Notes: a model not told the origin generated them from the sequence alone. Shown: positions 8,595-16,844, numbered from the stretch's first letter. The stretch: 42,111 nucleotides of DNA from Lachnospiraceae bacterium (GCA_900757145.1 CAAEMT010000017.1:1-42111), one strand, 5' to 3'. Made by a program: numbers and translations.

Positions 8595-8623
8595 TTGACT
8601 TTTTCACTTTAAAGTGATATATT
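8595..8623 (+). promoter_or_regulatory. Promoter with a palindromic operator in its spacer
   Basis: TTGACT (8595-8600) and TATATT (8618-8623) are 17 bases apart. The spacer contains the perfect 14-base palindrome TCACTTTAAAGTGA at 8604-8617, directly abutting the -10 box. A repressor bound there would exclude RNA polymerase. It drives the ABC importer genes. Confidence 0.7.
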
Positions 8624-8666
8624 GATGGAGTCTAAAGCAATACTTTTAACAGGGAGGGCACATATT

Positions 8667-9635
8667 ATGAAAAAACAGATTGTAACCGCTGCGCTTTCGG
8701 CGGCTATAGCAGGAAGCATGCTCGCCGCTACAGCCTCTGCCGAGGATGCACAGACGTATACCGTAGGCATCTGCCAGCTCGTACAGCACGAAGCGCTCGA
8801 TGCAGCTACACAGGGATTTAAGGATGCGCTCACAGATAAATTTGGCGACGCCGTTATCTTTGATGAACAGAATGCGCAGGGCGATTCCAATACATGCTCC
8901 ACTATCATAAACAGCTTCGTTTCAAACGGCGTGGATCTGATCCTTGCAAATGCCACAGCCTCTCTCCAGGCCGCAGTTGCAGGTACGAACGAAATCCCGA
9001 TCCTCGGCACATCCATCACAGAGTACGGTGTGGCACTTGAGCTTGATGATTTTGACGGAACGGTAGGCGGCAATGTCTCCGGTACGTCCGACCTCGCTCC
9101 GCTCGACGAGCAGGCAGCCATGTTAAACGAACTGTTTCCTGACGCTAAAAACGTAGGCCTTTTGTACTGTTCTGCCGAGGCGAATTCACAGTATCAGGTA
9201 GACACGGTAAAGACTGAGCTTGAGGATCTCGGATATTCCTGCGAATACTATGCATTCTCAGATTCCAACGATCTGTCATCCGTAGTCACGACAGCTTCAT
9301 CTGAATGTGACGTAATCTATATCCCGACAGATAATACTGCCGCTTCTAACGTAGAGATCATCAACAATATCTGCCAGCCGGCAGGCGTGCCGATCATCGC
9401 AGGAGAAGAAGGTATCTGTGCAGGCTGCGGCGTTGCCACACTTTCTATCAGCTACTATGATATCGGCCGTACCACAGGCGAAATGGCTGCAAAGGTCCTC
9501 ACAGGCGAAGCTGATATTTCTGAAATGCCGATCGAATACGCACCGACCTTTGTAAAGAAGTACAACGCTGATCTGTGTGAATCGTTAAACGTTGAGATCC
9601 CGGAAGGCTATGAAGCAATCGAGGCAGCACAGTAG
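8667..9635 (+). CDS. ABC transporter substrate-binding protein (TrpX/COG2984 family)
   Basis: The 322-residue extracellular binding protein of an ABC importer. Residues 1-25 form a signal peptide ending in ATASA, with no lipobox cysteine. The mature part begins with YTVGICQLVQHEALD and has the two-domain periplasmic-binding fold of the ABC_sub_bind family, some members of which bind aromatic amino acids (TrpX). AGGGAGGG stands before this ATG; the longer frame from 8622 overlaps the -10 box. The permease and ATPase genes follow after a hairpin with a U-tract. The ligand is not determined; a tryptophan or tyrosine role is only a family-based possibility. Confidence 0.87.
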   Translation: MKKQIVTAALSAAIAGSMLAATASAEDAQTYTVGICQLVQHEALDAATQGFKDALTDKFGDAVIFDEQNAQGDSNTCSTIINSFVSNGVDLILANATASLQAAVAGTNEIPILGTSITEYGVALELDDFDGTVGGNVSGTSDLAPLDEQAAMLNELFPDAKNVGLLYCSAEANSQYQVDTVKTELEDLGYSCEYYAFSDSNDLSSVVTTASSECDVIYIPTDNTAASNVEIINNICQPAGVPIIAGEEGICAGCGVATLSISYYDIGRTTGEMAAKVLTGEADISEMPIEYAPTFVKKYNADLCESLNVEIPEGYEAIEAAQ

Positions 9636-9697
9636 AACGCTTCTGCATCACAGGAAAAGCTTCAGTTTTCAATGAACGAATAATTTTGATTACCAGA

Positions 9698-9735
9698 GAA
9701 CAGCGGGAATGGATACTCTCTCGCTGTTCCTTTTT
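9698..9735 (+). terminator. Intercistronic terminator/attenuator between binding protein and permease
   Basis: GAACAGCG (9698-9705) pairs with CGCTGTTC (9722-9729), loop of 16 bases, followed by CTTTTT. It would let the binding protein be made in excess over the permease and ATPase. Confidence 0.65.
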
Positions 9736-9752
9736 GCGATTAGGAGGAACAA

Positions 9753-10676
9753 ATGGAGATTATGAATCTTATTAACGCGCTTCCGGGAGCCGCTGCGCAG
9801 GGGCTTATCTGGGGTATTATGGCGATCGGCGTCTACCTGACATACCGTATCCTCGATGTTGCCGATCTGACCGTAGACGGAACGATGTGTACCGGCGGCG
9901 CAGTCTGTATCATACTTATGCTAAACGGCTGCAATGTCTGGGTGGCAATGCTCGCCGCGACCGGCGCAGGAATGCTCGCCGGTCTGATAACAGGTATCTT
10001 TCATACCTTTATGGGAATCCCTGCCATCCTGGCCGGTATCCTCACACAGCTTTCCCTGTATTCTGTAAACTTAAAGATCATGGGAAAAGCGAATCAGGCG
10101 ATCAACGTAGATAAATATGACCTGCTCGTATCCTTACGCTACATCAAAAACGTACCGGTATGGCAGAACACAATCTTGATCGTTACTGTCATTATTATCG
10201 TGCTGATCGCAGTCCTGTACTGGTTTTTCGGCACAGAGCTCGGCTGTTCCCTGCGTGCGACAGGCTGCAATCCGAACATGTCCCGCGCACAGGGTATCAA
10301 TACCTCCCGCAACACGGTGATCGGACTGATGCTCTCTAACGGACTCGTCGCATTTTCAAGCGCGCTTCTCGCACAGTATCAGGGCTTTTCGGACGTCAAT
10401 ATGGGACGCGGAGCGATCGTCATCGGCCTTGCCGCCGTGATCATCGGCGAAGCCGTATTCGGCAAGATATTCCGCAACTTCGGCTTTAAGCTGCTCGGAG
10501 TCGTGCTTGGCTCGATCCTTTATTACCTCGTGCTCCAGACCGTTATCTGGCTCGGTATCGACACAGACCTGCTCAAGCTTTTGTCAGCTCTCGTTGTAGC
10601 AGTATTCCTCGCTTTCCCGTACTGGAAAGGAAAATTTACAAAACCTGCAAAGAGGGGAGGAAATACAAATGCTTGA
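9753..10676 (+). CDS. ABC transporter permease (COG4120 type, BPD_transp_2 fold)
   Basis: A 307-residue membrane permease with about eight to nine hydrophobic helices. The opening segment GLIWGIMAIGVYLTYRILDVADLTVDG is characteristic of the permeases paired with TrpX-type binding proteins and related to LivH/RbsC permeases. AGGAGG precedes the start. It overlaps the ATPase gene by 8 bases, so the two are translationally linked. It forms the channel of the importer. Confidence 0.88.
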   Translation: MEIMNLINALPGAAAQGLIWGIMAIGVYLTYRILDVADLTVDGTMCTGGAVCIILMLNGCNVWVAMLAATGAGMLAGLITGIFHTFMGIPAILAGILTQLSLYSVNLKIMGKANQAINVDKYDLLVSLRYIKNVPVWQNTILIVTVIIIVLIAVLYWFFGTELGCSLRATGCNPNMSRAQGINTSRNTVIGLMLSNGLVAFSSALLAQYQGFSDVNMGRGAIVIGLAAVIIGEAVFGKIFRNFGFKLLGVVLGSILYYLVLQTVIWLGIDTDLLKLLSALVVAVFLAFPYWKGKFTKPAKRGGNTNA

Positions 10677-11463
10677 ACTGAAAAATCTGTACAAAACCTT
10701 TAATCCGGGAACGATCAACGAAAAAACAGCATTGAACGGTCTTTCCCTCAAACTAAACGATGGGGATTTCGTCACCGTCATCGGCGGAAACGGCGCAGGC
10801 AAATCGACAATGCTTAACGCCGTAGCCGGTACGTGGCTGGTCGATGAAGGACAGATACTCATCGACGGCCATGACGTTACCAAACTGCCGGAGTACAAAC
10901 GCGCCGCATATCTCGGCCGCGTATTTCAGGATCCGATGACAGGAACGGCCGCTACTATGGAGATTCAGGAAAATCTCGCGCTCGCCAAAAGACGCGGCAA
11001 AAAGCGTTTCCTGCGCGCCGGCATCTCAAAGGCTGAGAGCGCCGAATACCGTGAACTGTTAAAGGTACTCGGACTCGGACTCGAAGACCGCCTGACTTCA
11101 AAGGTCGGACTTCTCTCCGGCGGTCAGCGTCAGGCGCTGACACTTTTGATGGCGACGCTCCAGAAGCCGAAGCTTCTGCTGCTCGATGAGCATACCGCGG
11201 CTCTTGATCCAAAGACGGCAGCCAAGGTGCTTGAGATCACAGATATGATCGTCAACCGCGACCACCTGACGACAATGATGATCACCCACAACATGAAAGA
11301 CGCTATCCTCCACGGCAATCGTCTGATCATGATGATGGACGGACGTATCATCCTCGACATCGCAGGCGAGGAAAAGAAAAAACTGACCGTGCGCGATCTG
11401 CTCGATCAGTTTGAACACGCAAGCGGCGAACAATTTACAAACGATTCCGCGCTGCTTGGATAA
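10669..11463 (+). CDS. ABC transporter ATP-binding protein (COG1101 type)
   Basis: The 264-residue ATPase of the importer. Walker A is GGNGAGKST, the ABC signature is LSGGQRQAL, Walker B is LLLLDEHTAALDP, and the H-loop is in MMITHNMKDA. The length is normal for a single nucleotide-binding domain. The ribosome site GGGGAGG lies inside the end of the permease gene. A strong terminator follows, which ends the three-gene unit. Confidence 0.93.
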   Translation: MLELKNLYKTFNPGTINEKTALNGLSLKLNDGDFVTVIGGNGAGKSTMLNAVAGTWLVDEGQILIDGHDVTKLPEYKRAAYLGRVFQDPMTGTAATMEIQENLALAKRRGKKRFLRAGISKAESAEYRELLKVLGLGLEDRLTSKVGLLSGGQRQALTLLMATLQKPKLLLLDEHTAALDPKTAAKVLEITDMIVNRDHLTTMMITHNMKDAILHGNRLIMMMDGRIILDIAGEEKKKLTVRDLLDQFEHASGEQFTNDSALLG

Positions 11464-11475
11464 AGAAAAATATAG

Positions 11476-11526
11476 AAATACCTTCGGATGGATCATCATA
11501 AAATGAGCCGACCGAAGGTATTTTTT
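11476..11526 (+). terminator. Intrinsic terminator of the ABC importer operon
   Basis: TACCTTCGG (11479-11487) pairs with CCGAAGGTA (11512-11520), extended by AAA/TTT, and is followed by six T. The convergent HEPN gene ends just beyond it and may use the same hairpin, although the minus-strand T-tract is weaker. Confidence 0.85.
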
Positions 11527-11549
11527 CGTTCATTTATTCCAATTCTTTT

Positions 11550-11930
11550 TCAAATAAGTCTCAAACATTCCAGTACGTTTTCCGCCTTTTCAATCTGCTC
11601 TGCTGCCTGATCTTTTGATATAATGATAAAATCCTGATAATCTGCTTTTTCTCTCAGACGATATGCTGTATCGATTAACTTAGAAATGCTTTTATTAAAG
11701 ATTCCGGTTTTTACATAAGTTCTATTAAAAAAGGAGATCACACCTGAATGATTACTTGAATCAAATTCTGCCAAGGCAGTAACAGCACGAAGCCCATGAA
11801 AAATCGCATAATAAGAACGATTAACAGATGCTTTGAATCTGCCATCTTTCATAAGCATCTGTGCCGTTTCCAAGTCTTCTTTTGCGGATTGAAATCGGTA
11901 CTTTGACAGATCAACTATGCTGCCTTCCAT
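11550..11930 (-). CDS. HEPN domain protein (putative toxin of a MNT-HEPN pair)
   Basis: A 126-residue all-helical protein of the HEPN superfamily. The conserved helix reads NRSYYAIFHGLRAV, with Arg38 and His45 giving an R-x6-H motif like that used for metal-independent RNA cleavage by HEPN ribonucleases. Its gene follows and overlaps (16 bases) a minimal nucleotidyltransferase gene, the layout of type VII HepT-MntA toxin-antitoxin systems, where the transferase modifies a tyrosine of the toxin. Tyr40 and Tyr41 beside the motif are possible targets, by inference. The HEPN type is nearer the pfam05168 group than classical HepT, so toxicity is not certain. Confidence 0.8.
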   Translation of the reverse strand: MEGSIVDLSKYRFQSAKEDLETAQMLMKDGRFKASVNRSYYAIFHGLRAVTALAEFDSSNHSGVISFFNRTYVKTGIFNKSISKLIDTAYRLREKADYQDFIIISKDQAAEQIEKAENVLECLRLI

Positions 11931-12241
11931 AGAACAACTCCTTCCTTATTTACATTTTTATAAAATGGAGTGATTTCTTCCCATTTCTGAAAAACAGAAT
12001 AATCAATGTCTATAACTGAAAATACTTTATCATACTTCAGATTCAAATCTACAATCAGGTCCGACAGCCTATTCTCCGTTTCTTTATCCAAGCTGCCCGC
12101 CAATAATAATGCTATGTCTACATCTGATTCAGGCGTGTTTGTTCCTCTCGCGTAAGAGCCATACAGTACAATCTGAATAACCCGCGTATCAAAAATAGTA
12201 AGGATTCCATCGACTAATTCTTGTAATGCTTTTGCGTCCAT
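11915..12241 (-). CDS. Minimal nucleotidyltransferase (MntA-like antitoxin)
   Basis: A 108-residue nucleotidyltransferase of the DNA polymerase beta fold. The motif GS-x10-DxD is intact (Gly28, Ser29, Asp40, Asp42), and Asp78 or Asp80 in VIDIDYS could be the third metal ligand. In MntA-HepT systems such proteins transfer AMP to the HEPN partner and silence it. It is the first gene of a two-gene unit with a very strong promoter and GAAGGAGGT ribosome site. Assignment as antitoxin rests on gene order and the intact catalytic motif. Confidence 0.85.
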   Translation of the reverse strand: MDAKALQELVDGILTIFDTRVIQIVLYGSYARGTNTPESDVDIALLLAGSLDKETENRLSDLIVDLNLKYDKVFSVIDIDYSVFQKWEEITPFYKNVNKEGVVLWKAA

Positions 12242-12265
12242 AACTTGTACCTCCTTCTATTTTTT

Positions 12266-12293
12266 ATTATACCGTTCATTTTTTTAACGTCAA
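12266..12293 (-). promoter_or_regulatory. Promoter of the MNT-HEPN pair
   Basis: On the minus strand TTGACG (12293-12288) is followed after 16 bases by a perfect TATAAT (12271-12266). The 8-base palindrome AACGCGTT (12292-12299) overlaps the edge of the -35 box and could be an operator. Confidence 0.75.
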
Positions 12294-12978
12294 CGCGTTT
12301 CCTTCTTATCTTTATTTTCACCAAGCGGCAGTTATTTTCTGCGGCTCGCCAAACCGGAAAATTGATACATTTCTACATCCATTTCCGTTTTCCAAAACTG
12401 TATGTGATCTCATTTCTTATGTACTGCGTAAACTTCTTCAAAGCAATTCCTATTGTTCCATTACAGCCTACCCAGATCACAGTGCCTATCATGTCCATAT
12501 TTCCGACTGCTTCTGACAGAATCTCTCCTATCTTTGCCCTTTCAGGTGCTGATATACATTCATTTTTATTAAACAGCTTTTCCTCTAGAATCTGAGGAAT
12601 TAAAAAATACCGAAATATAGATAATATTGCCTTTATATATGCAACCTGCTATGCTCGATACCCGCATTAACGCATTTATATTTTTCAGCACGACAAGTTC
12701 TTTCCTGTGACACAACAAAAAACTTTCATTGCCCTAAACTTCCAAAAAATCATTATTTTTACTACTATATCTAATATCGCGAAGTGTATGTTGCATTTCA
12801 GCAGGTTTTTGTATAAACTTTACAGTTTGCAAATTATCTTTCACTTAAATTATTATACTCTCAATAAAATGTATACTTATAAATAGATTCAGAGAGAGCT
12901 GTTAAGCTCCCTCCTCTTACACTACTGCGCGTACCGTTGCTACACGACAATTTCACAAGCCAGGATATTCCGACTGGA
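12294..12978. other. Gene-poor AT-rich stretch
   Basis: No intact gene with a start codon and ribosome site is visible. A coherent minus-strand open frame without a start lies at 12373-12648. The rest is AT-rich, with an imperfect hairpin at 12892-12913 (GAGAGAGCT with AGCTCCCTC, one mismatch) that lacks a clear T-run and might end the minus-strand operon that stops at 12979. Confidence 0.5.
12373..12648 (-). pseudogene. Possible gene remnant, unknown protein
   Basis: A 91-codon minus-strand open frame with no start codon near its upstream end but with protein-like composition: the stretches IPQILEEKLFNKNE, APERAKIGEILSEAVGN and GIALKKFTQYIRNEI alternate charged and hydrophobic residues as in a folded helical protein. 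No ribosome site or usable ATG/GTG/TTG was found before it, apart from internal Met codons. It might be the 3' end of a broken gene in a region that looks like an insertion zone. No family was recognised. Confidence 0.3.
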
Positions 12979-13893
12979 TTATTTATTTCTTGTCAGGCGC
13001 AGGATTCCGTCTTCTATTTTCTGCATTTGATCCAGATCCATCTCGAAGTCCTTACCATTTCTTACGTTTTTCACACAGACATTTCCTTTCCTGAGACTTC
13101 CTCTGGTTAGCATAAATCCTTTCTCGAATCCTTCCAGCGGCGTGTTTTTATATGCTTCTTCATCAAGGGGCAGTAAATGCACCCTGCATTCCAACGCTCT
13201 TACGATCTCATCTGCCTTTTTCTCCTGACCTTTCCGGAAAGCCAGAAACAGTTCTTCTCCGCTGGCAATACTCTCCAATATCAGCACAGGCTGTCTGCCG
13301 AATTTCGATGCTAATTCATAGAAACCTTCATTACTCATTACCGATTTGTCTGCAAAGACAAAACATCCTGTCCGTGATTTTTCCGCACAATCATAAAGCA
13401 CTGCCACTGAACCGCTGTTGCGGTTCATATTCATTTTGTTGTCCGGCTTCTTCATCCAGCGCCATACAAGGCCTAAAACCAACACATCCGCTAATACTGT
13501 CAAAATTTTCCACAACATAGAATACGCTGGAAAGTTTCTGGTCCAAAATACAGCGAGGGCTGCCACAATCAACGTCAGCACAGAATATCCTGCTATGTTC
13601 TTCATCTCTTCCCGGAAATTGTGCTTTGAATTTAGAGGAGTAAACTCATAACGCGGATTCAGCATCTTGGAGCCCGTATCATAGGACGCCATAACAATCC
13701 ATCTGCTTTTTTTAGGCTCTCCTACGACCAAATGATTGCTCATACCTCCTCTGGATTTTTTTTCTTGCATCATCTGCAAAGGAAGCTTACCTTCCTTTAA
13801 CTGACTGACAAGTCTGTTCATAAAACGAAGCTTATCCCTGTTGCTTCTTCTTCTGGAAAAATGGATTCCTACCTCTTCAATCTTCGCTCTCAT
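12979..13893 (-). CDS. Membrane protein resembling an M28 peptidase without metal ligands
   Basis: A 304-residue protein that I do not recognise as a named family. Residues 53-90 (VVGEPKKSRWIVMASYDTG) and 159-195 (SGSVAVLYDCA, CFVFADKSVMSNEGFYELASK) resemble zinc aminopeptidases of family M28, where the order is VxGxHxDS, then DNxSGVAxLLE, then FVxFxxEExGLxGS. The zinc-binding His, Asp and Glu positions are not kept here. Two hydrophobic helices at about 101-118 and 127-145 split the two halves. It is probably a membrane-anchored pseudoenzyme; this is inference. The gene starts 9 bases after the aldolase gene and closes the PTS operon. Confidence 0.65.
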   Translation of the reverse strand: MRAKIEEVGIHFSRRRSNRDKLRFMNRLVSQLKEGKLPLQMMQEKKSRGGMSNHLVVGEPKKSRWIVMASYDTGSKMLNPRYEFTPLNSKHNFREEMKNIAGYSVLTLIVAALAVFWTRNFPAYSMLWKILTVLADVLVLGLVWRWMKKPDNKMNMNRNSGSVAVLYDCAEKSRTGCFVFADKSVMSNEGFYELASKFGRQPVLILESIASGEELFLAFRKGQEKKADEIVRALECRVHLLPLDEEAYKNTPLEGFEKGFMLTRGSLRKGNVCVKNVRNGKDFEMDLDQMQKIEDGILRLTRNK

Positions 13894-13902
13894 ATACAGC
13901 CT

Positions 13903-14790
13903 CTATGCTAGATGATAATATTTCAGCATTTCAATGATCTTTTCATCAGCAGCTGCACTGCACTCAACGACCGGCTTTCTTGCCGGTCCCACTTCTGCAA
14001 TGCCTGCAAACTCAACCGCTCTTTTCAGAACGGACGGCACCGTACCAAGCTTCAGAGCAGCTCTTAGTACGTCAATGTCTGCCTGAAGCTTTGCAGCCCT
14101 TTCCTTTTCTCCGGCTCTTAACGCCTTGTCCAGTTCTACCAGCACCTCTGTAATAACATTGCTGGTACCGGCAATGGCTCCGGTTGCCCCCATCTCGTAT
14201 GCAATGGAAATCTTGGAATCAGAACCTACCAGCAGATCCATTCCTTTTCCTTTTGTGGCATCCAGATATGCCTGCATATTTTCTATATCGCCGCTGCTGT
14301 CCTTGATTCCTTTGATATTGTCAATCTCTGCCAGTCTCCCCACAACAGCCGGAGAAAGATTATATCCCATAAGCTTTGGAATATTATACAAAATAACCGG
14401 TATCTTTACGCTCTCTGCGATCTCCTTAAAATGCAGATATAGCTCATCCTCAGATGGTTTCATATAATACGGAGCGATTACTGACAGAGCATCTGCTCCC
14501 AGATCCTCCATTTTCTGAGACATTCTCACCGCTTCTCTGGTGGCGCATGCTCCGGTTCCCACATACACCGGAACCTTTCCTCCGATATGCTCTACTACAT
14601 ACTTTGTCAGGTCGTATTTTTCCTGTTCCTCTATTACATGGAATTCTCCATTGCTTCCGAAGATAAAAATACCGTTCACTCCGCCACTGATCAGATGGTC
14701 AATGAGTTTTCCTGTAGCTTCATAATTAACCGACTGCTGTGCATCCCTGTGAAAAGGTGTCACAATCGGTGTGATAATCTTATCAAACAT
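13903..14790 (-). CDS. DapA/NanA family aldolase (dihydrodipicolinate synthase superfamily)
   Basis: A 295-residue TIM-barrel lyase that forms a Schiff base with a 2-keto acid. Catalytic Tyr135 lies in PVILYNIP and Lys163 in KGIKDSSGD; the N-terminal GIFIFGSNGEFH matches the G(T/S)-x-GE substrate loop, with SNGE. Such enzymes include dihydrodipicolinate synthase, N-acetylneuraminate lyase and 2-keto-3-deoxy-sugar-acid aldolases. Its place in a PTS operon favours a catabolic aldolase that splits a keto acid made from the imported sugar. GGAGG precedes the start. The exact substrate is unknown. Confidence 0.88.
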   Translation of the reverse strand: MFDKIITPIVTPFHRDAQQSVNYEATGKLIDHLISGGVNGIFIFGSNGEFHVIEEQEKYDLTKYVVEHIGGKVPVYVGTGACATREAVRMSQKMEDLGADALSVIAPYYMKPSEDELYLHFKEIAESVKIPVILYNIPKLMGYNLSPAVVGRLAEIDNIKGIKDSSGDIENMQAYLDATKGKGMDLLVGSDSKISIAYEMGATGAIAGTSNVITEVLVELDKALRAGEKERAAKLQADIDVLRAALKLGTVPSVLKRAVEFAGIAEVGPARKPVVECSAAADEKIIEMLKYYHLA

Positions 14791-14804
14791 ATTATTCCTC
14801 CATT

Positions 14805-15284
14805 CTAGTTGCAGAAGCTCCCATAATCTTTCGCCTCATAGGGAGTTGTCTGGAAATAAAACCGAATGCCTGACTGCTGAATAAACATGATTTCTTTAAT
14901 CTCAGCCTCTGTAAAATAACTGGAAAGCTTCTTTACCTTCGGTGCAACCGATGGATAAGGCATCTGAATCTCTTTCACCTTAAGCCCCAGCCTCACGCAC
15001 TGGCTTGCCACTGCCAAATCCTTGAAGATAACCATAACTTTTTCTGATTTTCCAAGTTCCTCCGTCTGGTTCATGAACTCTACGAGCCCTTCTTCCGAAA
15101 GAATCTTTACTTTCATGGATTTAGGCAGACAAAGCTGCATCACGCTGGCTACAAATGGATTATCGTGGTATTCGGACCCAACCACTGCCACGTAGTCTGC
15201 ATTGATGAATCTGTCCCAGTTCAATGTAACAGTTGCGTGGAGCAACCTTTTGTCAATACGTGCCAATACTATTTTTTTACTCAT
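14805..15284 (-). CDS. Second, divergent mannose-family PTS IIB component
   Basis: A 159-residue IIB domain of the mannose/fructose/sorbose PTS class, which carries a phosphohistidine. The active site reads ARIDKRLLHATV, with His16 kept but the usual RLIHGQ changed to RLLHAT. The end FYFQTTPYE matches the IIB C-terminal strand also seen in the canonical IIB of this locus. Its start overlaps the stop of the CdaR-type regulator by one base (TAATG), so the two are translationally coupled. It may be a specialised phosphate carrier or a sensor domain that reports PTS state to the regulator; the latter is speculation. Confidence 0.82.
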   Translation of the reverse strand: MSKKIVLARIDKRLLHATVTLNWDRFINADYVAVVGSEYHDNPFVASVMQLCLPKSMKVKILSEEGLVEFMNQTEELGKSEKVMVIFKDLAVASQCVRLGLKVKEIQMPYPSVAPKVKKLSSYFTEAEIKEIMFIQQSGIRFYFQTTPYEAKDYGSFCN

Positions 15285-16363
15285 TACTCTTCACCTACCT
15301 GCCGTCTCTTCCTGTGTTCTTTCATCAGCATGGCGATGAGAACGAACAGGAATCTTCCTTTAAAATCGCCTCGTATATCAATATGAAAAGATTCTTCATA
15401 TTTTTTCAGCTTGTATATCAAAGTATTTTTATGCAGGTATAAATTATCCGCTGTCTGTGAAATATTAAAATTGTTTTCAAACAGCGAGTCAGAAATCCTT
15501 ATCAATTCATCAACATCCAGACCCTTACTGCTTGCTTTATAATAGTCAAAAACTCCGCTCACATCCTTGAGCCCAATTCGTGAAATAAAAAATTCATACA
15601 GAAAATCTACAAAAAATACGACTTCTACTTTTTTGTCTTTCACATAATCCCGCAGCCACAAGCAATGCTCATAGCTGACTCGGTAATTTCTTAATTTTTT
15701 CTGTACCGAACCAACCCAGTAGCTGTCTCCAATAATGTCAAAATTTCTAAGTGTTCCCAAATATTTTTTTATGTAGTTTTTAAGCCCCTGATTGTCAATG
15801 CCCTCGGGAACAGTTTTGTAGATCAGCAGCACATGATTATTGAGAAAAGATGCCAGAATTTTTTCACTGTCCGGTATCAGCTTCAGACGCTCAATCTTCC
15901 TGCTGTCAAATCCCTTTTCTCTGTAGATATAGATAGCCACTCTGGATCTATTCTGGTCAAACTCCATTTCGCTTACGAGATTCAAAATTTTATTTGTGTC
16001 AAAGATAGTTTCATCCAGCAGAAGTCTGATCAGACGATCATCCTCTGTCACATCCTGCCTCAGCATATTCTGACTGATCTCATAAGCCAGCCGGACATTC
16101 AGCGAGTCACTGATGAGATTACCCATGAGCTCCAGATTTTCGTCATTTCCATAGAGCCAAAGCCATCCAAAATCAAAGTGCTTCTCCTTCACCGGATAAA
16201 ACAAATTGTTCTCATCTTTGCTGCGGAAATCCTTCTTTGTTCCCAGAAGCTTTTCATCGCTGCAGTTTGTCACAATTCCACTTTTGTCCAGAAGTCCAAT
16301 TGTATACTTTTTGTTTTCCCGTACCACATTTATAAACTCGTTAAAAACGCTGTCAATATTCAT
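15284..16363 (-). CDS. CdaR/PucR-type transcriptional regulator
   Basis: A 359-residue regulator. The C-terminal helix-turn-helix, about residues 295-325 (NFNISQTADNLYLHKNTLIYKLKK), is the HTH_30 type of PucR/CdaR proteins; the middle resembles the GGDEF-like domain of that group; the N-terminal 100 residues may be a sensor. CdaR proteins of this kind usually sense sugar acids such as glycerate. The ribosome site is weak. Gene position inside the PTS operon points to control of this operon. Base composition is visibly AT-rich compared with the flanking housekeeping genes. Confidence 0.83.
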   Translation of the reverse strand: MNIDSVFNEFINVVRENKKYTIGLLDKSGIVTNCSDEKLLGTKKDFRSKDENNLFYPVKEKHFDFGWLWLYGNDENLELMGNLISDSLNVRLAYEISQNMLRQDVTEDDRLIRLLLDETIFDTNKILNLVSEMEFDQNRSRVAIYIYREKGFDSRKIERLKLIPDSEKILASFLNNHVLLIYKTVPEGIDNQGLKNYIKKYLGTLRNFDIIGDSYWVGSVQKKLRNYRVSYEHCLWLRDYVKDKKVEVVFFVDFLYEFFISRIGLKDVSGVFDYYKASSKGLDVDELIRISDSLFENNFNISQTADNLYLHKNTLIYKLKKYEESFHIDIRGDFKGRFLFVLIAMLMKEHRKRRQVGEE

Positions 16364-16413
16364 AATTGTTCTCTTATCTGTGTGCGGACTGTCCTTCTGG
16401 ATGATCCAGCTGA

Positions 16414-16824
16414 TTAGTCCAGTTGTTTATTAGTATGTACGCCACTCTCTTTTAAAACTTTAATGCATCCTTCTGCCAGTTCATCTGTATCGATATCCGC
16501 ATCCTCCATAGTAAGCGTCTTCACATACAGATCGATCAGCATGGGCAGATTCACACCTGACACCACATCATAGTTATATTTTCGGCTCAGTACCGTAAAG
16601 ACATTGCAGGGTGTCCCGCCAAAGAGATCCACCAGCACTATATACGGCTTCTCTGTAGTAGAGAGCACCTCTTCTGCCTGTTTCATAAAATCCTCAAAAG
16701 ACATGGTCGGAAGCAGGGATACTACCTGTACACCTTCCATTTTTCCGGTTATCAACTCAGCTGATTTTACCAGTTCCTCACCAAAATGTCCATGTGTTCC
16801 GATAATAATATTTAATTTTGCCAT
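16414..16824 (-). CDS. Mannose-family PTS IIA component
   Basis: A 136-residue EIIA-Man domain that accepts phosphate from HPr and hands it to IIB. The active histidine is His11 in IIIGTHGHFGEEL, and LVDLFGGTPCNV is the second signature loop. It is a separate protein, unlike the fused IIAB of E. coli ManX. The gene lies between the dehydrogenase and the regulator genes, with an unusually long gap (about 13 bases) between AAGGAAA and the start. Confidence 0.92.
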   Translation of the reverse strand: MAKLNIIIGTHGHFGEELVKSAELITGKMEGVQVVSLLPTMSFEDFMKQAEEVLSTTEKPYIVLVDLFGGTPCNVFTVLSRKYNYDVVSGVNLPMLIDLYVKTLTMEDADIDTDELAEGCIKVLKESGVHTNKQLD

Positions 16825-16844
16825 TATTATATCTATTTCCTTTC

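Noticed and set aside
8539..8666. T-box or amino acid riboswitch before the TrpX-like gene
   Set aside because: The leader after the -10 box is only about 40 bases and lacks the conserved T-box sequence and a terminator.
12245..12595. Plus-strand open frame of 116 residues
   Set aside because: Low-complexity hydrophobic start, no ribosome site, and it begins within the promoter of the MNT gene; the minus strand gives the more protein-like reading there.
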